The notes beneath the pieces are model-generated. The model saw nothing but the letters and a program-made list of their open reading frames with translations, did not search any database and was not told the DNA's origin. The translations under genes were made by a program, and so were the position numbers. 64,000 nucleotides of DNA from Cercis canadensis (taxonomy: Eukaryota; Streptophyta; Magnoliopsida; Fabales; Fabaceae): the NCBI GenBank assembly GCA_003255065.1, contig QAOA01000967.1, forward strand, positions 248,001-312,000, written 5' to 3'. Shown here in pieces: positions 11,291-20,979 of this stretch. Numbering within the stretch: the stretch's first letter is position 1; the number at the start of each line of letters is the position of its first letter.

Positions 11291-12119
11291 CCAAATATTC
11301 ATCTCTCAAGAAAAATATTCAGATGATCTGTTGAAGAAGTTCAACATGAATGACTACAAGCCATTATCCACACCAATGGCAATGAATGAGAAGCTATCGA
11401 AGGAAGATGGAAATGATAAGGTAAACAAGACAACCTATCGAAGCCTAATGGGCTCATTAATTTATCTCACAAACACAACGCAAGACACAGTACATGCTAT
11501 TAGCATTATTTCAAGATTCATGAGCAACCCAAGCAAAGTTCACTTCAATGCTACGAAGAGAATTTTGAGATACGTCAAGGGCACGAAAAATTATAGGATC
11601 TTTTACAAGGTTGAGGAAGATTGCAACTTAGTTGACTACACTGCTAGTGATTGGGCTAGAAGCACCGATGATCAAAAGAGTACAAGCAGTTATGTTTTTC
11701 TTCTTGGCTCCATGGCAATTTCATGGGCATCAAAGAAGCAAAAAAGTGTAGCACTTTCGACTATTGAAGCAGAGTATATGGTAGACACCAGTGCATCTTG
11801 TGAAGCTATTTGGCTAAGGAGGATCCTGAATAATCTTCATCAAGGTATGAACACTCCAACTAAAATTTATTGTGATAACATGTTTGCAATTGCCATAACC
11901 AAGAACTTAGTGTTCCATAGCCACACAAAGCATATAGAAATCCAACATCACTTCATCTGAAAGCTTGTGGACGAAGGTGAGATCAAGTTAGAACTCTACA
12001 AGACCGAGCAGCTCGCCGATCTGTTCACAAAGCCAATTTCAGTTGAAAAGTTCATCAAGTTTAGAGGCATGCTTGGAGTTTATGAATTTTCTAGATTAAG
12101 AGGGAGTGCTAAATATTAA
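11290..12119 (+). pseudogene. Copia polyprotein remnant: end of reverse transcriptase and RNase H
   Basis: The frame opens with the connection region after the RT core (KKFNMNDYKPLSTPM, then YRSLMGSLIYLT). It continues with copia RNase H blocks, including a degenerate DYTASDWA, SWASKKQKSVALST, IEAEY and a HTKHIEIQHHF segment. The frame is stopped by TGA at 11958-11960, where related elements carry Arg. Downstream, the same frame resumes with KLVDEGEIKLE and ADLFTKP and ends at TAA near 12119. The missing N-terminal three-quarters and the internal stop make it non-functional. Confidence 0.8.
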
Positions 12120-12531
12120 TCTAAGAGAATATTATAGATTACTAGAAATGAGGAAGACCAGCTGCAGCAGTAAAAAAAATATATCAAAAGAAAAGTCTAG
12201 AAATTAGAAGAAGCAGCAGGTCAGTGAAAATAAAAAATATGCAACTTGTATAAAAAATAAAAAAAGTCTAGATACAATCTAGTCAATGAAGAGAAGGCCT
12301 ATAAATAGGGTTGAATAATTGGAAACCAATGAAATGAAATAGAAAGACACAGCAAAAAGTTACCAACTTCCTTCAGCATTCATCTTCTCTCTCCCTTTCA
12401 CTCGCGTCCCATCTCTGCCTTCTTTAGCCTTCATTGCCTCAATTACCATCACATTCCTGGTAGCTATGCTCTTGACATTCAAACCATTGATCAAGTTCTC
12501 TAGCTCCTTCTCTGTTGTTGGTCAAACACAA
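12107..12531 (+). repeat. Copia 3' LTR (right end uncertain)
   Basis: It starts TGCTAAATATTAATCTAAG directly after the polypurine tract and carries TATAAATAGGG near 12300. I placed the end at a CA dinucleotide near 12531. Without a second LTR in the window, this border is a guess. Confidence 0.5.
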
Positions 12532-13301
12532 TGTTGTTCTAAGTTTAGACAATGTCTACATAGAAATGTATTTTGAGCCCATTACAATTACGTCTTGTTT
12601 GTTAGAGTATGCTTTGTTCCACATTGCATTCATATATAGGTCACTTTGCTCTGTCTCTTAATTAATACATTATATGTTGTGTGTAACTTTATATATGCTT
12701 GTATAAGCAATGTGTATATGTAAACATAAATTGCTGGCTCTCCCTCCGCCCGCTTCTTTCTTGTTAGAATAATCAGAGGAGGAATCTTAGAGGAAGAAGA
12801 GCAAAAAAAATAGAAAATAAACCAGGAACTTGTATTCAGCAAATATTATTCTTACATCTAGCTTTCTCATTCACTTTAGTAGCTATATATACAGAAAAGT
12901 TACTAGTATAAGCCTACACTTAATCCATACCAGTCATCAACTATTTCAAACTTATTCAAACTAGTAAGCAACATCATACATAATATCATCTACTAGCTGA
13001 CATATCAGATTTCAATTTTATAATTCAACATTTCTAGGCCCCTAGAGAAGAAAATACTATTTGTTTAAATGAACATTTTCACCCACAATCGGAAGCCTTT
13101 CTTTTTTTCTTTTTTAAATTTCCTTTTCTATATCTTTTACAAGTAATTTAATCCAGAAAGCCTTTAGCAGCACCTTCTGACTTATTACCTTATTATGGGG
13201 ATTATTATTGCTGTTATGTGTATAATTAAAATATTGTTTATGTTACTATTTAAAAAAAATAACGAAAATATCTAGTATAAGCATATATATATATAAGGGT
13301 C
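12532..13301. other. Spacer without recognised gene
   Basis: AT-rich sequence between the copia fragment and the phosphatase remnant. I see no gene, transposon end or RNA gene. Confidence 0.5.
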
Positions 13302-14036
13302 ATTGAAAGGAACTGTGAAATACCGCATGAGGGACCATTTTGTGATCTTATGTGGAGTGATCCTGAAGACATTGAAACATGTGCAGTAAGTTCCCGTGGA
13401 GCTCATTCGCTTTTTGGATCCAAATGTTGATGTTTATCCAGATTCTGAGTAATTTATTATTATGATTGAGTTGATCTTATAAGTTAGTAAAATTGTATTT
13501 TTATCATTAAAAGTTTTATCCTTATCATTGGTGCAATCTTAACACTATAAATAAGTGAGTTGTAAAGCATTATTCACTAATTATTCATTCAATAAAGTTT
13601 ATTTCTTTCTCATTATTCTATTTTCATTATTTTGCGACTTCCAAAGTAATGCAAGTCAATTATTACTTGTTTATGTAATTGAATGTTTCCTGCCATCATA
13701 GAATTGCATTATTTTCGATGCATTTCAATCACATAAATAATCTTGATCTTGTTTGTCGAGCACACCAGCTCGTGCTAGAAGGCCTTAAATATACATTTCA
13801 TGATAAAGGCCTTTTTTTTTTTTTTTTTNTTTTTTTTTTTTTTTTTTTTTCCTTTTCACTTAAAAATTAAATTGATTTTATTTAAATTTTAAATTTTAGT
13901 CTTCTTTGAAAATTAAGAGGTCAGCAGAGTTTTCTTTGAATTTTTGCAGGTATGGTCTGCATCTCATTACTGTTATCGATGTGGAAATGTAGCTTCTATT
14001 CTGAATTTCAATGAAAATATGGTGAATCATCTGATA
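13302..14036 (+). pseudogene. PP6-type Ser/Thr phosphatase catalytic subunit, three C-terminal exon remnants (copy 2)
   Basis: Three exon-like blocks follow the order of the PP6 catalytic subunit (FyPP-type in plants). The block at 13302-13440 encodes [20 protein letters not shown] and then [11 protein letters not shown]. The block at 13709-13815 encodes [17 protein letters not shown] and then [13 protein letters not shown]. The block at 13949-14036 encodes VWSASHYCYRCGNVASIL and then NFNENM. The signature WSAPNYCYRCGN is changed to WSASHYCYRCGN. The first block reads into a stop soon after FGS. The N-terminal metal-binding half and the terminal YFL are missing, and a long T-run with an N (13812-13850) lies after the second exon. 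These are decayed 3' exons of a former gene; copy 1 keeps only the last two. Confidence 0.75.
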
Positions 14037-15455
14037 CCCGTGTTACTCTAAATATATCTTCTTGATGATCTTTCTTGTTCTTATATAATATATGATGCTA
14101 TACTATATTCTCATACCCCATTATTAGAAAAATTTGAAACATTTTTTTCCTTGATCTATCAAATAGAGCTCATTCTCATATGAGAAATAAATACGGTACT
14201 GAAAAGAAGTGAAGGTATATATCCTATTATTATTGGGAGTTGGAGACATTTATTTTTTTAAATATTTTTAAAATTCTAATGAAGCTATTAAGCGTAAGTG
14301 TGGCTGGTGGAGGGATTGTTGCTGAGCATCAAAATTAGAAAATAAATTTATATAATAGATCTGTGCATGTTAGTTTGAGGTGTTCCATTTCTAATTGACG
14401 AGTGTGAGAGAGTGAACAATGAATTGAGTGATGCATAAGAAAGAGGAGTGTTGGTTGATTGTGTGATCTTATGGACTGATGCTGTTGCAGCTGCTTGCTA
14501 GGGTTAATAGAGAGGAGTAAATGGGGGTAAGTCAGAGGTGGTGCCTAAAATGTGTTTCTCTACTGAAGACTGGTGTTTCTTCTATTTAAGGGCTTTAATT
14601 TTGATGGTTTTTTTTTTTTTTTTGTAATCAAAATAAATTATGTGGGAGTTGGGTTGTTCTTCTGTGTAGATTTTAGTATGTATTATACTAAATATAGAAG
14701 TTTACATTGGTTTAAACTTTAAAAACTTAAACCTATAAAAACTTTAGTGCGTGATTATTATATTTAAATATAAATAAAATAATTACATAGTATTTTCAAT
14801 TTAATATGCTTTCAATTATTTATGTGAAAAAAATTTCTTTTGGAAATTCCCACAGTATTAATTATTTAGCATCTGTCTGTATCCCTCTGTTAATGGGGCT
14901 GCAAAGAATTATGTGTTGTCTTATGTTAATAGCATTAATAATATTCTTTTGTTTTGCAAAAAATTACAATGAATTGAAACAAATTGGAGAGCATAAAACA
15001 ATTTAGTATTGTGTTCACGACATTGATAATTAAATACTTAATTACGACTGGTAAAAATGTAAATCTGTTTGCTTACCATGACTTGGGCATTGAGAAAGTA
15101 AAGCAAAATGCAGATACATATATAAAAGTAGGATGAGATGGCCAATCAAAAATGAATTGGCACAAAACAAAATGTGGTTTTACGATTGACTGCTATTTTA
15201 AGTAACACCTAACAGATGAGCATTTGGTGGATGCAAGCTGTAGATGAAGCATTAAACGGGTATGTATTACCATTTACTACTAATAGAAGGTGATATGAGA
15301 AAGGCTAGCCTGAACAGTAAGTTTAAATGGCATGCAGACTGTTCGAAGCATGAAATGTGCTAAACCTCTTGTTTCTGACGCTGTAAATAGGATACCAGCA
15401 CGTGAGGCCACTTAATGTTATAAGGGTCCCCAGCAAGCTAGACTCTTTGTACAAA

Positions 15456-18400
15456 ATGGAGGAAGCAGGTGGCGGAAGGAGTAGTTTCGGTGTAGACCGG
15501 CAAGCCTTGCCAACGACAACAGTTTTACAGTTAGCTTTTCAAAGCATAGGGATTGTTTATGGAGATATCGGAACTTCACCACTTTACGTGCTTCCCGGCG
15601 TTTTCCCTAATGGTTTCGCCCATGAAGATGACATTTTGGGTGCTCTTTCAATCATCTTCTACACCATCACTCTCTTACCTGTCGCTAAGTACGTTTTCAT
15701 CGTTTTACGGGCAACTGATAATGGCGATGGTAATTCAATTATTGTGACTTTGTGAGTTGAGTTTGATACTGAATTGTTACTTTAATGTTTTGTTGATTGT
15801 TACATGAACGAATGCATGCATGCAGGAGGGACGTTTGCGTTGTACTCTCTGATATGCCGTTATGCGAAAGTGGGATTAATCCCCAATAATCAAGCAGAAG
15901 ACGCCAATGTGTCTAATTATAACCTCCCTTTACTGGATGAAAGGAAAAGAGGCAAGTTGGCTGAAACCATCAAGTCTTCGCTTGAGAAGAGTGAATTTGC
16001 CAAGTACTTTCTATTGTTTATCACTATGCTTGGTACTTCCATGGTCATAGGCGATGGTGTTCTTACTCCTTGCATCTCTGGTTAGTCACCTTTTTTATTT
16101 ATTTCACACCTTTTATTTTCTTATTGTTTATTACCTTGCTAAATTAAATATCTTAAAATTAATATACTTTCAATAAAATCATATGCACATTGCTAGAGTT
16201 ACTTTGCTTGTTAGATCTCTATATATATTTCAAAATACATATTTTAATAACTTTATATGCCCATTGCGAAAGTTACCTTGCTATAGTTATGTAAAATTGT
16301 GAAGGACAAGAGTTAGAAAATCGAGTTACTTTGGACCACTTATGCTGTCCTCCGTCACTTGCAAATAATTCAAACATAATAAATTATTCATTTCCTGCAG
16401 TTTTATCTGCTGTGGGAGGGCTCAAGGAAGCTACAGCTTCAATGACAGAAGGTGTGTTCTCTTGCCCACAAGTAAAGCATAGATATAATGCTTTTAGGGG
16501 AAAGCAGTATTCTATTCAAATTTGTTAGCTATGGTTTGGTAATAAATCTTAAGTTGATGCATGTTATTTTTGTTTGTTCACAGATAAGATTCTTTGGATA
16601 TCTGTAATAATCCTGATCTTGCTGTTTGTGGTTCAAAGATTTGGGACTGACAGAGTGGGCTACGCTTTTGCTCCCATTCTCACTTTATGGTTTTTTTGTA
16701 TCGGACTCATTGGTATTTACAATTTTTTCAAGCATGATCCATTAGTTATTAAAGCATTAAACCCAAAGTTCATCGTAGACTACTTCAAGAGGAACAAGAA
16801 AGAAGCTTGGATTTCTCTTGGTGGCACAGTGCTGTCAATAACAGGTTCAAATGTGCAATTTTTTTATTTTTTTTACTTTGTGCAATTAATATTTAACCCA
16901 CTAATCATTTTTAGATTTTGCATTCATGGATTTTGTGCTGTCCTAGCCATAACCTCAAGAATGAGTGAAAATTTTTTGCAGGAGCTGAGGCGTTGTTTGC
17001 TAATGTTGGTCATTTTTCAGTAAAGTCCATACAAATAAGTATGTGTGGTTTGACATACCCAAGTATCGTATTAGCATATTTTGGACAAACAGCCTATCTC
17101 CGCAAACATAGAGAAGATATTGCAGATGTCTTCTTCAAATCCATACCTGGTAATTGAATTTGAATGTTACTATTCACTCCGTACTAATTGATTAAAGTCA
17201 TGCATCAACTTTTATAAGCAAAAGAAACCCCATATATCATCCCAATTCCTAAACATGACTCACAATAGAGATCTTAATTTTGAGTTATGTGCGTGTACTT
17301 TTTGCAGGGCCTGTATATTGGCCAATGTTTGTGATTGCTGTTCTGGCAGCAGTGATAGCTTCTCAAGCCTTGATCTCTGGGACTTTTTCTATAATCCAAC
17401 AATCCCTCACCCTAGGATGTTTTCCTCGTGTCAAAGTTGTACATACATCGGCCAAGTTTCCAGGACAAGTTTACATCCCTGAAATTAACTACGTCCTTAT
17501 GATACTTTGTGTTGTGGTCACTGTTTGTTTCAAAAACACCATAACACTTGGGAATGCCTATGGTAATTTAACCCACTCTATTTTTATATACATGCTCAAC
17601 TTAATTATTTGTTAATGAGTGAAAGATTAATATTATTGACTATGGAAATTCTAATTAATGGGTAATTTAATTTGTGGATGCACATGCAGGCCTAGCGGTG
17701 GTGTTTGTGATGTTCCTTACGTCTTGTTTTCTCACGCTAATCATGCTCATGATATGGAAGACCAACACATTTCTGGTGCTCTTCTATGTCCTTACCATTG
17801 GCCTTGTGGAGCTTATCTATTTAAGCTCAGTTCTATACAAATTTGATCAAGGAGGTTATCTTCCTCTTGCCTTTGCTGCGGTACTAATGTTCATCATGTA
17901 CGTTTGGAACGCCGTGCACCGAAAGAAGTACTATCATGAGTTGGAAAATAAGATTTCTTCAGAAACGGTTGAAAAGATTCTCACTGATACAGAGTTTTGT
18001 AGAATACCTGGTCTGGCCATGTTCTACTCAGAGCTTCCTCAAAGTATCCCACCCATTTTCAAGCATTATGTGGAAAATGTGCCAGCATTGCACTCCGTTC
18101 TTATCTTTGTGTGCATCAAGTCATTACCAATTAGTAAAGTTGCCATAGAAGAGAGGTTTTCCTTTCACCAGTTACAGCCAAAACAACTTAATGTGTTCCA
18201 TTGTGTTGTAAGATATGGATACACTGATGCACGCAATGACAAAGACCATCCTTTCGAGGATGTGCTAATTCACAATTTGAAGGAATATATTGCTCATGAA
18301 TCTTTGATTTCCCACAAAATGCCGCAGAGTAGTAAAGGAGTCTTTGATGAAGCAAAGCAGCAGGAGAATGTGGAAAAAGAGGTTCAGGTAATTGAAAAAG

Positions 18401-18591
18401 CATTTAACGTAGGTGTTGTTCACTTGGTTGGTGAAACTGAGGTGATTGCTGCCCAAGGAGCTTCTTTATACAAGAGGATTTTAATAGACTATTGTTACAG
18501 TTTCTTGAAGAACAACTTGAGAGATACTGACAAAGTGTTTGAAATCCCTCACAAGCGTCTGGTTAAAGTGGGAATGACGTATGATCTTTAG
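15456..18591 (+). CDS. HAK5-like high-affinity potassium transporter (KT/HAK/KUP family), copy 2
   Basis: Exons inferred from splice borders are 15456-15729, 15826-16080, 16401-16451, 16584-16844, 16982-17149, 17308-17562 and 17690-18591. They encode 721 residues without a stop. The product is a multi-pass membrane K+ transporter, in plants usually plasma-membrane high-affinity K+ uptake induced by K+ shortage. [14 protein letters not shown] (residues 32-45) is the first membrane segment and family signature. [46 protein letters not shown] and a long cytosolic C-terminal part ending VGMTYDL follow. The first ATG of the open frame is at 15456. The frame is open further upstream to about 15387 but has no ATG, so an extra 5' exon is possible. 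Typical HAK5 proteins are about 780 residues, with the difference mainly in a shorter N-terminus here. No frameshift or missing motif was found. It may be the only functional copy of the pair. Confidence 0.88.
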
Positions 18592-18951
18592 AACATGGTA
18601 TTATAGAAGATCTTTCTTGGCTAAAGCTGCAAGTAAAGCTAAAATACAGAAGAGGCGTGGAGCAATCTAATGAGTGTTGATACTCAATTTCTTTTTAGTT
18701 TGATTAGACTCTATTTTTTATATTAATCACATTTATTTAATCATTTTTTTTTTCTTTTTCCATTTATTTAGTTTGATTTCGTTTTAATGTTTTCTTAGGC
18801 TTGGCCTACTGGCCCATTTACACTATATGGGTTCAAAATTTTTATTTAATATTTACACAAAAATTCTGTTTTGATGTGATGGGGTACACACAATAGCCAG
18901 CAGCAGCGCCTCACCACTCGAGAATACACCAACGGGGCACTTCACCTCTGC
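18592..18951. other. 3' flank of HAK-like copy 2
   Basis: Non-coding, homologous to 6487-6881. It holds the transporter's 3' untranslated region and the left copy of the hAT target duplication (18944-18951). Confidence 0.5.
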
Positions 18952-19994
18952 AGGGGTGTTCATAACCCAATGAACCCATTACAACCCGACCAAACCAGAT
19001 TATTTTTATGTCAATCCAATGATTACAGATAAAAGGCGGGTGGAATCGATTACTGAGATTTAAGATTTCGGTTTAGACCGGTCAGTTAAGTTTTAAGTAA
19101 AAAAAACCAAAATAAACCGAATGCATTAAATGCTTCACATGCTTTGATGTTTGTTGCACATTTTCACATGTGAAAAGTGAAAAGTCAAACAATTACTCTT
19201 CATCTTTGCTTCTCTTCTCTATCAATTCGGTCCTCCCTCTTCATAGACCCATAGCCCTACACTTCTCTCTCTTCACGTTGCTTGTCTCTTCCACTTCTCT
19301 TTTCTTTCATCTCTCCTCTTCCACTTCTCCTCTTTCACTAACTTAGACAGCCCACAAAAATGGTGGAACCAGCCTCCTCCACTTCAAACCACTTGCTAGC
19401 AACAATGGCAACTTCAGCTACTTCAAGAGTATTATTAAACAACAATTTCGGTCTAAGCTTCCCAAAAACAAAGATTTCAAAGGCTTTATCAACAAGGGTC
19501 AGTGCGGTTTCAGAGCTTGGGTTTGTCACTTCACAGTTGAGTGGCATCAAAATCTCTTACAACCCTTCACCTAAATTGGCCAAACCTCTAGTTGTTGCTC
19601 CATTGTTCCCTGCTTTTCAACCAGTTGCATGTAATTTCTCTTCCTTCTTAGAAAAAAAAAAAGCTTTACTTTTTTTTTGGAATTTCGTTTTGTGGCCCTG
19701 GACTTTTTGGGAAAAGTATATTCTATTTTTTCATGGTATTTAGAGAATACCCTTTTGGTTTTACTTCCATCTCTTGCTCTAATGTCTAATTGTTTATGCT
19801 CTGATGGTATTTGGCTACCATGAAACATCAACTTAGACAAATCGACCGCCTGAAACCAAATCTGCACAAACCGATATGTCTCGGTTTCCTCCATCAGTTG
19901 GTCGGCGACAGGTGGTTGTTTCCTCCACCCGATGACCATCAGTCGGGTGATGTTTTCCCTAAAAACTAACCGAATCTGACTGATGAACACCCCT
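18952..19994. mobile_element. Non-autonomous hAT element (Pack-hAT) with exact empty site in copy 1
   Basis: The termini are AGGGGTGTTCAT at the left and ATGAACACCCCT at the right, a perfect 12-bp inverted repeat. The flanks are ACCTCTGC (18944-18951) and ACATCTGC (19995-20002), an 8-bp target duplication with one change. The paralogous position in copy 1 (6874-6881) has a single ACCTCTGC with continuous flanks, which proves insertion after duplication and fixes both borders. An 8-bp duplication and this type of terminus define the hAT superfamily. No transposase is present. The interior has a gene fragment (19360-19629) with its putative promoter and the start of an intron. Confidence 0.9.
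19360..19629 (+). pseudogene. Captured 5' exon of a plastid-targeted protein gene
   Basis: An open frame from ATG at 19360 (or the next ATG, in ATMATSATSRVLL) encodes a Ser/Thr/Ala-rich, basic, acid-poor N-terminus. It runs on through SVSELGFVTSQLSG-like and KPLVVAPLF-like stretches to FQPVA. The composition is that of a chloroplast transit peptide. The mature part is missing: at about 19629 the sequence passes into CATGTAATTTCTC, which looks like a normal 5' splice site, so exon 1 plus the start of intron 1 was captured. Upstream (19190-19350) is CT-rich leader-like DNA. Identity of the donor is not established; a nuclear-encoded plastid ribosomal protein is one possibility. Read through, it would make a short chimeric peptide of up to 127 residues. 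Confidence 0.5.
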
Positions 19995-20721
19995 ACATCT
20001 GCTCCATCTGCTATGCTGTCAAAAATCAACAATGAAAATTAGAGTTTTTAAATTTAAATTCAAAATTTTTAATAACATTCTCTGCACTCCAAGCAGAATG
20101 CAAACACAAGAAGAAAAGGAAGTAACCTTATTTGGGTATATTTTCTACTCGCTCACTTCACATTTTTATTTTATTTCTTTCAGTACTCTACTCACTAACT
20201 CTCACATTTTTTTTTCTTTCTTTCAATACTCACACCACCCATGGAGCACAAAACATGCATTCTTGCCCATTCTTTTTTTTTTTTCCCTATCTACCTTCTG
20301 AGCGAGAGAGTGGTGGCGCCACCTCCACCCTTTCCCACTCCCTCATTGTTTTTAGATGAGCAACAATCTAAAAAAATTTCCAAAACAAAGGAGCTACAGA
20401 GATGAAGAACCAATATTTCTTGCCAACGAAAAATCAAATCCATGGCAAGGTGGCTCCATCAATGCCGACGGTTCCACCAAGCCCATCCCCAAATCTTATT
20501 TTTAAGAGAGAGAAATAGAAACTAGAAAGGGAAACTAGATTCAGAGAGAGAAATAAAGATTAAGAGAGAAAGAAAATCAAGAATTTTGAGAGAGAGAGAG
20601 AGAGAGGGTGTGAAGTTCTCACCTTAAATCTGCCACTTAGGGAAGTAGTGGCTTGTTTCTTCTTGTAGGTTTCAGAGATGAGTGGAAGAGGATAAGTGCT
20701 TTGCATGTTTGTGTTCGACTC
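19995..20721. other. Spacer between the hAT element and the copia element
   Basis: Homologous to 6882-7506 of copy 1. It contains GA-rich microsatellite tracts (about 20505-20607) longer than in copy 1. No gene seen. Confidence 0.5.
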
Positions 20722-20979
20722 TGAAAAATCTTGAGAAGAAGTAAACTAGAAGAGAAAGAAAAGAACACCAGAGAAGGTTGTGGAAGCTTTTTTCTATTTT
20801 CACTCGTACAAAATGATCCAATATACATGATCTCCTATATATACAGTAACTGAGTAATACAACGAATGCCACGTAAGCAACAACTAATCTAACTAACTAA
20901 TAACAGATTGACTAACTACAGTTAAAGAACTAACTATAATTAGTAACTTAACTAATCACTCTGGTATAAGAAACTTGGA
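20722..20979 (-). repeat. Copia 3' LTR
   Basis: It begins TGAAAAATCTTGAG on the plus strand and ends ...AAGAAACTTGGA. It matches 25602-25858 with a few percent difference, which makes the insertion moderately old. No obvious polypurine tract lies at its internal edge. Confidence 0.8.

Larger units (their letters stand above)
11290..12531 (+). mobile_element. 5'-truncated Ty1/copia retrotransposon fragment with 3' LTR
   Basis: Only the end of the polyprotein and the 3' LTR are present. The coding part starts abruptly at about 11290 in the late reverse transcriptase region and runs through RNase H. A purine-rich tract (AGATTAAGAGGGAG, to 12106) directly precedes an LTR beginning TGCTAAATATTAATC. 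The LTR contains a TATAAATA promoter box near 12300 and plausibly ends ...TCAAACACA near 12531. The matching 5' LTR, primer site, gag and integrase are not in the window. It joins CACTA sequence on the left without a recognisable target repeat. Confidence 0.7.

Noticed and set aside
13679-13870. A 63-codon ORF ending in a Phe run.
   Set aside because: It is the second PP6 exon read into a poly-T tract containing an undetermined base. It is annotated as a pseudogene instead.
15402-15455. Extension of the HAK-like frame upstream of ATG 15456.
   Set aside because: The extension begins with GTG, not ATG. Plant nuclear genes rarely use GTG, so it supports at most a spliced upstream exon, not a start.
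19571-20032. A 153-codon minus-strand ORF overlapping the Pack-hAT end.
   Set aside because: It runs across the transposon terminus and antisense to the captured exon. It has low-complexity Phe/Lys runs and no family match.
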